Assembly: GCA_947472885.1 (NCBI GenBank)
Contig: CANJBX010000005.1
Span: 1 to 64,000 of the forward strand
DNA from: Hyphomicrobiaceae bacterium
Lineage (GTDB): Bacteria; Pseudomonadota; Alphaproteobacteria; Rhizobiales; Xanthobacteraceae
Reading direction: 5' to 3'
Length of the DNA stretch: 64,000 nucleotides
Positions within the stretch are counted from its first letter, which is position 1. Every line of letters starts with the position of its first letter. This document shows, piece by piece, positions 34,713-44,457 of the stretch. The translations under genes and the position numbers were made by a program. The notes below the pieces were generated by a model that was not told where the DNA came from, ran no database searches, and saw only the letters and a list, made by a program, of their open reading frames with translations.

Positions 34713-36032
34713 ATGACGACCGAGACCAAGACCCCAGCAGCCGGCACCTTCAGCCGCCGCAAATTCCTCAAGGCAGGAGCAAGCACTGCCGCTCTGCTAA
34801 GCGCAGCCAGGTTCAATTTCCCCGGCGGCGCGTTTGCGCAGACCGCAGGCCCGGAGGTCAAGAAGGCAACGCTCGGCTTCATCGCCTTGAGCGATGCCGC
34901 TCGCCTGTTCATCGCAAAGGAAAAGGGCCTGTTCACCAAGTACGGCATGCCGGACGTTGAAGTCGCCAAGCAGGCATCGTGGGGCGCGACGCGCGACAAC
35001 CTCGTACTCGGCGGCGAAGGCAACGGCATCGACGGCGCGCACATCTTGTCGCCGATGCCCTACCTCATCAGCGCCGGCAAGGTGACGCAGAACAATGCGC
35101 CGACGCCGATGTATATCCTCGCGCGCCTTAACCTCGATGCACAGTGCATCTCGGTCGCCAAGGAATACGAAGACCTCAAGATCGGTGTCGATACCGCGCC
35201 GCTGAAGATCGCCTTCGACAAGAAGAAGGCGACGGGCAAGCCGGTCAAGGTCGCGATGACCTTCCCCGGCGGCACCCACGACCTGTGGATTCGCTACTGG
35301 CTCGCTGCCGGCGGCATCGATCCCGACAAGGACGTCGAGACCATCACCGTTCCGCCGCCGCAAATGGTGGCGAACATGAAGGTCGGCACCATGGACGCGT
35401 TCTGCGTCGGCGAACCTTGGCCGGGCCAGCTCGTCCATCAAGGCATCGGCTACACCGCCATCAACACCGGCGAACTGTGGGCCAAGCACCCGGAAAAATC
35501 GCTCGGCATGCGCGCCGACTGGGTCGACAAGAATCCGAAGGCTGCTCAGGCCATCCTGATGGCCGTGATGGATGCCCAGATGTGGGCCGACAAGATGGAA
35601 AACCGCGAAGAAGTTGCGGCGATCTGCGCCAAGCGCCAGTGGATCAACTGCCCGGTGGAAGACGTCACCGACCGCATGAAGGGCAGGTTCGACTACGGCA
35701 TTCCCGGCAAGGTCGTCGAGAACTCGCCGCACATCATGAAGTATTGGCGAAATCACGCGTCCTATCCGTTCCAGAGCCATGACCTGTGGTTCATGACCGA
35801 GGACATTCGCTGGGGCAAATATGACGCCGGCTTCGACAGCAAGGCGCTCATCAAGAAGGTCAATCGCGAAGACCTTTGGCGCGAGTCGGCCAAGACCCTT
35901 GGCGTTGCCGCAGCCGACATTCCGGCTTCGACCTCGCGCGGCAAGGAAACGTTCTTCGACGGCAAGGTATTCGACCCGGAAAATCCGGCCGCCTACCTCA
36001 AGAGCCTCACCATCAAGCGCGTCGAGGTTTGA
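34713..36032 (+). CDS. nrtA: Nitrate ABC transporter substrate-binding protein (NrtA/CmpA family)
   Basis: A 439-residue periplasmic protein with a twin-arginine signal (FSRRKFLKAGASTAALLSAA, cleavage near AFAQ). The mature part (ATLGFIALSDAARLFIAKEKGLF; VAMTFPGGTHDLWIRYWLAAGGIDPDKD; FCVGEPWPGQLVHQG) is the NrtA nitrate/nitrite-binding fold, also shared with bicarbonate-binding CmpA. Nitrate is preferred because of the nas context. It is the first gene after the attenuator leader and is separated from nrtB by a 213-base region with palindromic repeats. Confidence 0.93.
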   Translation: MTTETKTPAAGTFSRRKFLKAGASTAALLSAARFNFPGGAFAQTAGPEVKKATLGFIALSDAARLFIAKEKGLFTKYGMPDVEVAKQASWGATRDNLVLGGEGNGIDGAHILSPMPYLISAGKVTQNNAPTPMYILARLNLDAQCISVAKEYEDLKIGVDTAPLKIAFDKKKATGKPVKVAMTFPGGTHDLWIRYWLAAGGIDPDKDVETITVPPPQMVANMKVGTMDAFCVGEPWPGQLVHQGIGYTAINTGELWAKHPEKSLGMRADWVDKNPKAAQAILMAVMDAQMWADKMENREEVAAICAKRQWINCPVEDVTDRMKGRFDYGIPGKVVENSPHIMKYWRNHASYPFQSHDLWFMTEDIRWGKYDAGFDSKALIKKVNREDLWRESAKTLGVAAADIPASTSRGKETFFDGKVFDPENPAAYLKSLTIKRVEV

Positions 36033-36068
36033 TGTGACTCGGCGCATGCACAGCGAAAGATCTTCTTC

Positions 36069-36153
36069 CACCTCTCCCCAGCACAAGGGCGTTCACGCCC
36101 GTCTTCGACGGGCTTTGCGGGGAGAGGTCGCGCCGAAGGCGCAGGTGAGGGGG
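36069..36153. repeat. REP-like palindromic repeat in the nrtA-nrtB gap, copy 1
   Basis: CCTCTCCCC ... GGGGAGAGGTCGCG, an inner GCCCGTCTTCGACGGGC hairpin, then GCGCCGAAGGCGC and GTGAGGGGGA. Same family as the DUF559 inverted repeats and 46147-46234. The structure may shield the nrtA mRNA end or reduce downstream expression. Confidence 0.7.
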
Positions 36154-36183
36154 ACCATCGCTGGCGTGCGCTGCCAAGAAATT

Positions 36184-36222
36184 CCCCTCACCCCAACCCT
36201 CTCCCCGCAAGCGGGGAGAGGG
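36184..36222. repeat. REP-like palindromic repeat in the nrtA-nrtB gap, copy 2
   Basis: CCCCTCACCCCAACC followed by hairpin CTCTCCCC GCAA GCGGGGAGAG. Inverted relative to copy 1. It ends 23 bases before nrtB. Confidence 0.7.
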
Positions 36223-36245
36223 AGCGCCAACAGTGAGATCGCCTC

Positions 36246-37145
36246 ATGACCATGACCGTGCTGAAAACCGAACCGGCCTCCGTCCTGCCGCCCGCAGCGG
36301 CGGCGAAGGTGCTGCCGTTGCCCAAGCCGGAGCGCGCGTTTTTCAAGACGAGCGTGCTGCCGAAACTCAAGGGCTTCGCCACCAGCGTGGTGCCGCCCGC
36401 CGTCGTCATCTGCCTCCTGCTCGCGGTCTGGGAAATACTCTGTCGCAAGGCAGGCGCGACCTTGCCGCCGCCCTCGCGCGTCAATGCCGATACCAGGGAA
36501 CTCATCTTCGATCCGTTCTTCGACCGCGGCGGCCTCGACAAGGGCCTGTTCTGGCATCTCTCCGCGAGCTTGCAGCGCGTGGCGCTCGGCTATGCCATCG
36601 CCGCCGTTTGCGGCGTCGCGCTTGGCACACTGGTCGGCCAGTCGATGTGGGCGATGCGCGGCCTCGATCCGATCTTCCAGGTGCTGCGCACCGTGCCGCC
36701 GCTGGCGTGGCTGCCGCTCGCGCTTGCCGCTTTCCGTCAGGGCCATCCGTCGGCGATCTTCGTGATCTTCATCACCTCGATCTGGCCGATCATCATCAAT
36801 ACCGCGGTCGGCATCCGCAATATTCCGCAGGACTACCGCAATGTCTCCGCCGTGCTGCGGCTCAATCCGATCGAGTTCTTCTACAAGATCATGGTGCCGT
36901 CGGCCGCGCCCTACATCTTCACCGGCCTGCGTATCGGCATCGGCCTGTCATGGCTCGCCATCGTCGCCGCTGAAATGCTGATCGGCGGCGTCGGCATCGG
37001 CTTCTTCATCTGGGACGCCTGGAACTCCTCGCATATCAGCGAAATCATCCTGGCGCTGATCTACGTCGGCATCATCGGCTTCCTGCTCGACCGCATCGTG
37101 GCCACGCTCGCCAACATCGTCACCCGCGGCACCGCGTACAACTGA
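36246..37145 (+). CDS. nrtB: Nitrate ABC transporter permease
   Basis: A 299-residue inner-membrane permease with about six helices and the EAA-like loop IRNIPQDYRNVSAVLRLNPIEFFYKIMVPSAAPYI. The C-terminal half is the BPD_transp_1 fold (GIGLSWLAIVAAEMLIGGVGIGFFIWDAWN). It forms the channel with NrtC. The start ATGACCATG at 36246 is accepted; Met3 is equally possible. It is followed 11 bases later by the ATPase gene. Confidence 0.93.
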   Translation: MTMTVLKTEPASVLPPAAAAKVLPLPKPERAFFKTSVLPKLKGFATSVVPPAVVICLLLAVWEILCRKAGATLPPPSRVNADTRELIFDPFFDRGGLDKGLFWHLSASLQRVALGYAIAAVCGVALGTLVGQSMWAMRGLDPIFQVLRTVPPLAWLPLALAAFRQGHPSAIFVIFITSIWPIIINTAVGIRNIPQDYRNVSAVLRLNPIEFFYKIMVPSAAPYIFTGLRIGIGLSWLAIVAAEMLIGGVGIGFFIWDAWNSSHISEIILALIYVGIIGFLLDRIVATLANIVTRGTAYN

Positions 37146-37156
37146 GGGAACACATC

Positions 37157-37951
37157 ATGGCCTATCTTCAGATTGACCACGTCGACAAGACCTTTAGGCG
37201 CGGCGCGGTCGAAACCAGCGTACTCAAGGACATTACCCTGATCATCGAGAAGGGGGAATATGTCTCGATCATCGGCCACTCCGGCTGCGGCAAGTCCACG
37301 CTTCTCAACATCGTGGCCGGCCTGACGCCGGCGACCGTCGGCGGCGTCATTCTGCAGAACCGCGAAGTCAATTCGCCGGGGCCGGATCGCGCCGTCGTGT
37401 TCCAGAACCACTCCCTGCTGCCGTGGCTCACGGTCTACGACAACGTGCGGATCGGCGTCGATAAGGTGTTCGGCCGGACCAAGACCCGCACTGAGCGCAA
37501 CGCCTGGACGATGCACAATCTCGAACTCGTGCAGATGACCCACGCCAGGGACAAGCGCCCCGGCGAAATCTCCGGCGGCATGAAGCAGCGCGTCGGCATC
37601 GCTCGCGCGCTCGCCATGGAGCCCAAGGTGCTCCTCCTCGACGAACCTTTCGGCGCGCTCGATGCGCTGACCCGCGCGCACCTGCAGGACTCGGTGATGG
37701 CGCTGCACCAGAAACTCAACAACACCGTGATGATGATTACCCACGACGTCGATGAGGCCGTGCTGCTGTCGGACCGCATCGTCATGATGACCAACGGCCC
37801 GTCGGCGCAGATCGGCGAAATTCTCGACGTGACACTGCCGCGGCCGCGCAAGCGGCTCGAGGTGGCAACCTCTCCCGCCTACCTCAAGGCGCGCCAGCGC
37901 GTGCTGGAGTTCCTCTACGAACGCCACGCCTACATCGAATCGGCGGCGTAA
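37157..37951 (+). CDS. nrtC: Nitrate ABC transporter ATP-binding protein (NrtC/NrtD type)
   Basis: A 264-residue ABC ATPase. Walker A IIGHSGCGKSTLL, Q-loop VVFQNHSLLPWLTV, signature ISGGMKQRVGIARAL, Walker B LLLDEPFGALDALT and the switch His in MITHDVDEAVLL are all intact. It lacks the NrtA-like C-terminal domain of cyanobacterial NrtC, so it is closer to NrtD in size. It powers NrtAB. nirA starts 35 bases later. Confidence 0.93.
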   Translation: MAYLQIDHVDKTFRRGAVETSVLKDITLIIEKGEYVSIIGHSGCGKSTLLNIVAGLTPATVGGVILQNREVNSPGPDRAVVFQNHSLLPWLTVYDNVRIGVDKVFGRTKTRTERNAWTMHNLELVQMTHARDKRPGEISGGMKQRVGIARALAMEPKVLLLDEPFGALDALTRAHLQDSVMALHQKLNNTVMMITHDVDEAVLLSDRIVMMTNGPSAQIGEILDVTLPRPRKRLEVATSPAYLKARQRVLEFLYERHAYIESAA

Positions 37952-37986
37952 CGGGTTTTGCCGTCCTTAATGCCGATGGATGCAAT

Positions 37987-39759
37987 ATGTCGAACGATTT
38001 TACTGCGGAGCAGAAACGGTATCTCGAAGGCTTCATGTTAGGCCTTCAGGTCGCGCGTGTCGGCCGCAAGCCGGGCGCAGCAGCCATCAGCGGCGGAAAT
38101 GCAGAGCCGACCGGACCTGAAGCCGCACACCTCAAGGCGCAGCAGGCGACGGTCGCGCGCGGCGGCAAGCTCGTCGATCAGGAGAAGTGGAAGCGCGGTC
38201 TGCCGCATCCGTTCGATGCTTACGGCACGTTGAAAGATCAGGCGGACAAGAACGAACCGCCGAAGCCGATGGATAATTTCCGCTGGCGCTATCACGGCCT
38301 GTTCTATGTAGCGCCGGCACAGGAGTCCTACATGTGCCGGATGCGGATGCCGAACGGCATGCTCAAGCACTGGCAGATGGCGGGTCTTGCCGATGTCGCG
38401 GAGGATTTCGCCGGCGGCTTCTCCCATGTGACGACGCGCGCCAACCTGCAGATCCGTGAAATCCTGCCCAGGAACGCAATCAACGTCCTTGAAGGCATCA
38501 CGGACCTGGGCCTGACAGCCCGCGGCGCAGGCGCCGACAACATCCGCAACGTCACCGGCAGCTCCACCGCCGGCATCGACCCGCTGGAATTGCTCGACAC
38601 GCGGCCTTATGCCCGCGAATGGCACTATCACATTCTCAATGACCGCTCGCTTTACGGGCTGCCGCGCAAATTCAACGTGGCGTTCGACGGCGCGGGAGCG
38701 CTGGCGACGCTGGAAGACACCAACGACATCGGCTTCCAGGCAGTCGATGTGCGCGAAGGCTTCGATGCCGAACCCGGCATCTGGTTTCGCCTGACACTTG
38801 GCGGCATCACCGGCCACAAGGACTTCGCGCGTGACACCGGCGTGATCGTGAAACTCAACGAGGCGACGAAAGTCGCCGACGCCGTCGTGCGCGTGTTCAT
38901 CGACCACGGCAACCGCACCGACCGCAACAAGGCGCGGCTGAAGTATGTCCTCGACGACATGGGATTCGAAAAATTCCTGTCGCTGATGGAGGAGAAGCTC
39001 GGCGCGCCGCTCACCCGCATCCCGGCGGAAGCCATCAACCCGCGCCCGCAGTTCGACCGCCTCGCGCATATTGGCGTGCACCGGCAGAAGCAGGAAGGCC
39101 TCAACTGGGTCGGTGTCGTGCTGCAGACCGGCAAGCTCACCGTCGAGCAGATGCGTGGCATTGCGAAGATCTCAGCTGATCTCGGCGACGGCGATATCCG
39201 CCTCACGGTCTGGCAGAATCTGCTGATCTCCGGCGTCGCCGACGACAAGGTTGAACTCGCGAAAGCCGCGATCTCCGCCATCGGCCTGACGACCGATGCC
39301 ACTACCATCCGCGCTGGCCTTGTTGCCTGCACCGGCAACGCCGGCTGCAAGTTCGCCGCCTCCAACACCAAGCGCCATGCCGAAGACATCGCACAATGGT
39401 GCGAGCAGCGCGTGCAGATCGACACACCGATCAATATTCACCTCACCGGCTGCCACCATTCCTGTGCGCAACACTACATCAGCGACATCGGCCTCATCGG
39501 CGCGCGCGTCGCGGTGTCCGACGAAGGCGACACGGTCGAGGGCTACCACATCTTCGTTGGTGGCGGCTTTGGACCGCAGGCCGGCGTCGGTCAGGAAATC
39601 TTCCATGACGTAAAAGCGCCCGATGTGCCACAGACCGTCGAAAGCCTGCTGCGCGCCTATCTTACCCATCGCGAAGCCGATGAGACATTCCTCGCTTTCA
39701 GCCGCCGCACCACGGTCGATGCATTGAAGGCCATGTGCGCCGGGGAGATCGCGGCATGA
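37987..39759 (+). CDS. nirA: NirA-type siroheme nitrite reductase
   Basis: A 590-residue siroheme/[4Fe-4S] reductase with two NIR_SIR ferredoxin-like and catalytic halves. The cluster ligands are C-x5-C in ACTGNAGC and C-x3-C in GCHHSC. The N-terminal 70 residues are a family-specific extension (AEQKRYLEGFMLGLQVARVG). It reduces nitrite to ammonium with six electrons. Ferredoxin is the donor in classical NirA; here the next gene is a flavin reductase that may feed it. The start of that gene overlaps this stop. Confidence 0.9.
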   Translation: MSNDFTAEQKRYLEGFMLGLQVARVGRKPGAAAISGGNAEPTGPEAAHLKAQQATVARGGKLVDQEKWKRGLPHPFDAYGTLKDQADKNEPPKPMDNFRWRYHGLFYVAPAQESYMCRMRMPNGMLKHWQMAGLADVAEDFAGGFSHVTTRANLQIREILPRNAINVLEGITDLGLTARGAGADNIRNVTGSSTAGIDPLELLDTRPYAREWHYHILNDRSLYGLPRKFNVAFDGAGALATLEDTNDIGFQAVDVREGFDAEPGIWFRLTLGGITGHKDFARDTGVIVKLNEATKVADAVVRVFIDHGNRTDRNKARLKYVLDDMGFEKFLSLMEEKLGAPLTRIPAEAINPRPQFDRLAHIGVHRQKQEGLNWVGVVLQTGKLTVEQMRGIAKISADLGDGDIRLTVWQNLLISGVADDKVELAKAAISAIGLTTDATTIRAGLVACTGNAGCKFAASNTKRHAEDIAQWCEQRVQIDTPINIHLTGCHHSCAQHYISDIGLIGARVAVSDEGDTVEGYHIFVGGGFGPQAGVGQEIFHDVKAPDVPQTVESLLRAYLTHREADETFLAFSRRTTVDALKAMCAGEIAA

Positions 39760-41438
39760 ACCAGTCCGTGTTTCCCCCCGCCATCTCCCTGATCCCGGAC
39801 ACTGCGCCATTCACCGCCGAACAGCGCACCTGGCTCAACGGCTTCCTCGCGGGTCTCGTCTCACTCGATGGCGCAGGCGTGACCGCGCTGTCGCCGGATC
39901 AATCTGCCGCGCTGCTGCCGAACGCACCGTCCGCGCCGAAAGGTCCGCTGGACGATGGCGATGACGGCGAAGCGCCGTGGCACGACCAGACCATGCCGCT
40001 CGACGAGCGCATGAAACTAGCCGCCGGCAGGCCATTGCGCCGGCGAATGATGGCAGCAATGGCGCAACAGGACTGCGGACAATGCGGATACAACTGTTCC
40101 GACTATTCCGACAAGCTGGTCCTTGGCGAGGAGACGCGGCTGAATCTCTGCGTTCCCGGCGGCAAGGAAACGCTGCGAATGTTGAAGACGCTGCAGCCCG
40201 AGATCGGCAGCTCGCCGGCACCATCTCGGCCTTCGCCAGCGGAAGCAAAAGCGCCGACAACGATGCCGGGTGCCGGTGCTACGGCTGCACCAATGTCCGG
40301 CTCGGTCTCGCCAAGCGCACCAACACCCGGCACTTCGCGCGAAGCTCCGGCTGACGCGATCTTCCGCGCCCGCACCAGGCTGACCGGAGAAGGTTCCGAA
40401 AAAGACACCTACCATATCGAAATCGACCTCGCCGGCAGCGGCATCGACTATGCCGTCGGCGATGCTTTCGGACTTTATCCGCGCAACGATCCGGGTCTGG
40501 TTTCAGCCGTCATTTCCGAACTCGGTGCACAACCCGACTTCGAGATCAACGGCCGCACCCTGCGTCAGGTGCTGACCGACAACGTCTCGCTGTCGCTCGC
40601 GCCCGATGTGCTGTTCCAGTTGTTCTCCTACATCACCGGCGGCGACCGCCGGCAGAAGGCCAAGCTGCTGGCCGACGGCGGCGACCCGGACGGCGACGCC
40701 GCGACGCTCGACGTGCTGGCGGCGCTGCAGAAGTTCAGGGGCGTGCGCGTCGATCCCGAAGCCTTCGTGGAAGCGCTCGATCCGCTCCAGCCGCGCCTCT
40801 ATTCGATCTCGTCGTCGCTCAAGACCTCGCCGAACGCCGTGACGCTCACGGTCGATACCGTCCGCTATGAAATCGAAAGGCGGCAGCGCCTCGGTGTCGC
40901 CTCGACCTTCCTCGCCGACCGCATCACCACCGGCGACAAGATCAGGGCCTATGTCCAGAAGGCCGGCCACTTCAACCTGCCGGAAGATCCGGCGACGCCG
41001 ATCATCATGATCGGACCCGGCACCGGCGTCGCGCCGTTCCGCGCCTTCCTGCATGACCGCATGGCGTCGGGCGCAACCGGCAAGAACTGGCTGTTCTACG
41101 GCCACCGCCGCCGCGACACCGATTTCTTCTACGAGGACGAGTTCCTCGACATGAAGGCGAAGAACGTGCTGACACGCCTGTCGCTCGCATGGTCGCGCGA
41201 CACTGCCGAGAAATTCTATGTGCAGGATCGCATGCGGCAGGTCGGCCGCGACGTCTGGGCCTGGCTCTCCGAAGGCGCGCACATCTATGTCTGCGGCGAC
41301 GCCAAGCGGATGGCCAAGGACGTTGAGCGTACGCTGGTCGATATTGTTGCGCAGCATGGCGTGCGCACGCTCGAGGAAGCCGTCGCTTTCGTCGGCGCGC
41401 TCAAGAAGCAGCATCGCTATCACCAGGACGTTTACTGA
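39756..41438 (+). CDS. FAD/NAD(P)H reductase with RnfB-like Fe-S domain (CysJ-like C-terminus)
   Basis: A 560-residue protein. The N-terminus repeats the NirA-like extension (FTAEQRTWLNGFLAGL). Residues about 110-150 hold four Cys in QDCGQCGYNCSDY and LCVPGG, like the Fe-S domain of RnfB (PF04060 type). A Pro/Ala/Ser linker follows, then a CysJ-like FAD domain (RLYSISSS) and a NAD(P)H domain (MIGPGTGVAPFRAFL, YVCGDAKRMAKDV). There is no FMN flavodoxin domain. Usually named sulfite reductase alpha, but context points to electron supply for NirA or NasA. The start at 39756 overlaps the nirA stop. Confidence 0.85.
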   Translation: MNQSVFPPAISLIPDTAPFTAEQRTWLNGFLAGLVSLDGAGVTALSPDQSAALLPNAPSAPKGPLDDGDDGEAPWHDQTMPLDERMKLAAGRPLRRRMMAAMAQQDCGQCGYNCSDYSDKLVLGEETRLNLCVPGGKETLRMLKTLQPEIGSSPAPSRPSPAEAKAPTTMPGAGATAAPMSGSVSPSAPTPGTSREAPADAIFRARTRLTGEGSEKDTYHIEIDLAGSGIDYAVGDAFGLYPRNDPGLVSAVISELGAQPDFEINGRTLRQVLTDNVSLSLAPDVLFQLFSYITGGDRRQKAKLLADGGDPDGDAATLDVLAALQKFRGVRVDPEAFVEALDPLQPRLYSISSSLKTSPNAVTLTVDTVRYEIERRQRLGVASTFLADRITTGDKIRAYVQKAGHFNLPEDPATPIIMIGPGTGVAPFRAFLHDRMASGATGKNWLFYGHRRRDTDFFYEDEFLDMKAKNVLTRLSLAWSRDTAEKFYVQDRMRQVGRDVWAWLSEGAHIYVCGDAKRMAKDVERTLVDIVAQHGVRTLEEAVAFVGALKKQHRYHQDVY

Positions 41439-41444
41439 GCCGCC

Positions 41445-44274
41445 ATGAACGCACCGCTGCACACACCTGCGCCGGTTCGCACCACCTGCCCCTATTGCAG
41501 GGTGGGCTGCGGGCTCAAGGTGCAGCCGGGCGCGGTCGGCAAGACGACGGTCGCCGGCGACGAGGACCATCCGGCGAATTTCTCACGGCTGTGTTCAAAG
41601 GGCGCAGCGCTCGGCGAAACCCTCGGCCTCGATGATCGCCTGCTGTATCCGCTGATGGTCGGCGCGGACGGTGCGCGTGCGCGCACCACCTGGCCCAGGG
41701 CGCTCGATGCGGTCGCCGACGGCTTCAAGCGCATCATCGGCGAGCATGGCCCCAACGCTGTCGCGTTCTATCTCTCCGGGCAATTGCTGACCGAGGATTA
41801 CTACGTCCCCAACAAGCTGATGAAGGGCTTTATCGGCTCGGCCAATGTCGATACCAACTCGCGCCTCTGCATGGCGTCGTCGGTCGTCGGCCACAACCGC
41901 GCGTTCGGTTCGGACACGGTCCCCGGCGCGTATGAAGACCTCGACTCCGCGGACCTCATCATCCTGGTCGGCTCCAACACCGCATGGTGCCATCCGGTTC
42001 TCTATCAGCGCATAGTGAAAAACCGCAACGAACGCGGCGCCAAGATCGTCGTCATCGACCCGCGCCGCACCGCGACCTGCGAAGACGCCGACCTGTTTCT
42101 CCCCGTCGCGCCCGGCACCGACACCATTTTATTTTCAGCGCTGCTGGCACACCTCGCCGACACGCTCGCCATCGACTTCAGATATATCGACAGCCACACG
42201 ACCGGGTTCGAGAACGCGCTGGCGCGCGCGAGAGAGATCGCGCCGAACATCATCTCCGCCGCCAAGGCATGCGGCATCGTCGCCGAAGACCTCGCGCGCT
42301 TCTGCAACCTGTTCCGCAGGACCGCCAAGGTCGTCACCTGCTACTCGCAGGGCGTCAACCAGTCGGCGCAGGGCACCGACAAGGTCAACGCCATCATCAA
42401 CTGCCACCTTGCGACCGGCCGCATCGGCAAGCCGGGCATGGGGCCGTTCTCGCTGACCGGCCAGCCGAACGCCATGGGCGGCCGTGAGGTCGGCGGTCTT
42501 GCCAATCAGCTCGCTGCCCACATGAAGTTCAACGACGCCGACATCGACCGCGTACAGCGGTTCTGGCACGCGCCGAACATGGCGAAGCGCGAAGGGCTGA
42601 AGGCTGAAGGCTGTCGATATGTTCGACGCCATTGCACGCGGCGAGATCAAGGCGCTGTGGGTAATGGGAACCAATCCGGCGATGTCGCTTCCCCGCGCAA
42701 GCGCCGTGCGCGAAGCGATGAAGAAACTAGAGTTGTTCGTCGTGTCGGAAAACGTGTTGTCGAACGACACCGTCAATTCCGGCGCGCATATTCTCCTTCC
42801 TGCCGCCGCCTGGGGCGAGAAGAACGGCACCGTCACCAATTCGGAGCGCTGCATCTCGCGCCAGCGTTCGTTCCTGCCGCTGCCGGGCGAGGCCAAACCC
42901 GATTGGTGGGCGGTGGCGCAGGTCGCGCAGCGCATGGGTTTCACAGATGCGTTCGCCTACACCTCGGCGGCGCAGGTTTTCCGCGAACACGCCGCGTTGT
43001 CGGGTTTCGAGAACAACGGCACGCGCGATTTCGACATCGGCGGGCTTGCTGAAATCACCGACCGCGAATTCGATGTACTGGCGCCGGTGCAATGGCCGGT
43101 TCTTGCTGATCCCTCCCCTGAAAGGGGAGGGTCCGCGCAGAGCGCGGGGGTGGGGTCTTCTTTCGCAACGACGACCCCCACCCGCTTGCCTGCGCTCGCT
43201 GCGCGAGCTGCGGCAATCGACCTCCCCCTTGCAGGGGGAGGTATGAGCAAAGCCAAACGCTTCTTTGCCGACGGCAAGTTCTACACGCCCGATGGCAAGG
43301 CGCGCTTCATCGCACCGGAAATTCCGCAGCTCGGCGAAAAGCAATCCGAAGCATTCCCGCTGCGGCTCAACACCGGCCGCGTCCGTGACCAGTGGCATTC
43401 GATGACGCGCACCGGCAAGAGCGTGCGGCTTGCGTCGCATGTCGCCGAGCCTTTTGTCGAAGTGCATCCCGGGGATGCGCAGGCCGCCGGCATCAGTGAC
43501 GGCAGCTTTGCAAGGCTCACAACGGCCTATGGCGCGTGCGTACTCAAGGTCATCGTCACCGACGGCCAGCGCCAGGGTTCGCTGTTTGCGCCGATCCACT
43601 GGAGCGATGCGACCGCCTCCTCGGCGCGCATCGGCGCACTGGTGACGCCGCGGACCGACCCGCATTCCGGCCAGCCGGAAATGAAGGCGACGCCAGCCGC
43701 GATCTCGCCGGTTGAATTGCCGGTGCGCGGATTCCTGCGCTCACGGCGCAACATCGCACTGCCGGAAGATACATGGTGGGTCCGCATTGCCACCGCACAT
43801 GGACCGGAACTGCGCATTGCCAGCAAGCGCGATGTCCTGTTCTGGCATGAGTTCGCGCAGCACACGCTTGGGCAGGACGCGCAGCTGGTCGAAACCATCG
43901 ACTCCGCGCAGGGTATCTATCGCGCAGCCGCTTTCATCGACGGTGAATTCGATGGTTGCCTGTCGGTCGGCCCCGGCGACGTTGCGCTGCGCTGGGAAGG
44001 ACTGTCATCGCTGATCGCCGCCGGCGTACCCGCAGATGGATCGGCAGTCACAGTGTCGTTGAGTACCGCAATCGAGGACACCAACGACGGCCCGATGGTC
44101 TGCGCCTGTGTCGGCGTCGGACTTGAAACCATCCGCACCTGCCTGCGCTCAGGCCATGCCGCGAGCGTCGCCGATGTCGGCAAGGCAACCGGCGCCGGCA
44201 GCAACTGCGGCTCGTGCCTGCCCGAACTCAAGCGCATCGTGGCGCGGGAAAAACACGCTTCGGCAACCGCGTGA
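41445..44274 (+). pseudogene. nasA: Assimilatory nitrate reductase NasA, frameshifted by a 7-bp tandem duplication
   Basis: The first part (frame of 41445) is a molybdopterin nitrate reductase with N-terminal cluster ligands CPYCRVGCG and a later Cys in RLCSKG, good to about residue 385 (MAKREGLKA). The frame then fails. The rest continues in the frame of the 42619-44274 ORF (MFDAIARGEIKALWVMGTNPAMSLP) to a C-terminal BFD-like [2Fe-2S] domain (CACVG, CGSCLPEL). At 42597-42612 the seven bases CTGAAGG occur twice; with one copy the protein reads AKREGLKAVDMFDA and would be 940 residues. A palindromic repeat near 43110-43242 is also inserted in frame. A sequencing error cannot be excluded. Confidence 0.85.
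43110..43242. repeat. Palindromic repeat inserted in frame in nasA
   Basis: Three hairpins follow each other: CCCTCCCC TGAAA GGGGAGGG, GGGTGGGGTC...GACCCCCACC, and CCTCCCCC TTGCA GGGGGAGG. The element encodes a Pro/Ser/Ala-rich stretch (DPSPERGGSAQSAG... AAAIDLPLAGGG) between VQWPVL and KRFFADGKFYTPDG, which normally are close together. It keeps the reading frame open. Confidence 0.8.
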
Positions 44275-44457
44275 TGGCCGCCATCGCCCCAGCCGCGGTT
44301 TTGGCGCGAACAGGCGTAGCGTCAGGGCGTCGCCAGACAGCACATAATTTATCCTATCGATCTCAGAAGGCCAGTAATTTTCTTATTTCCATCCGCTCAT
44401 TGCAGCCCTTTAATAGAATATCCTACTATCTGGTCATTCCCCAGCGGAGCCATGACC

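Noticed and set aside
42600-43052. C-terminal tail of the 41445-43052 ORF
   Set aside because: After residue about 385 the sequence is Arg/His/Gly-rich out-of-frame noise caused by the 7-bp duplication; it is not a real domain.
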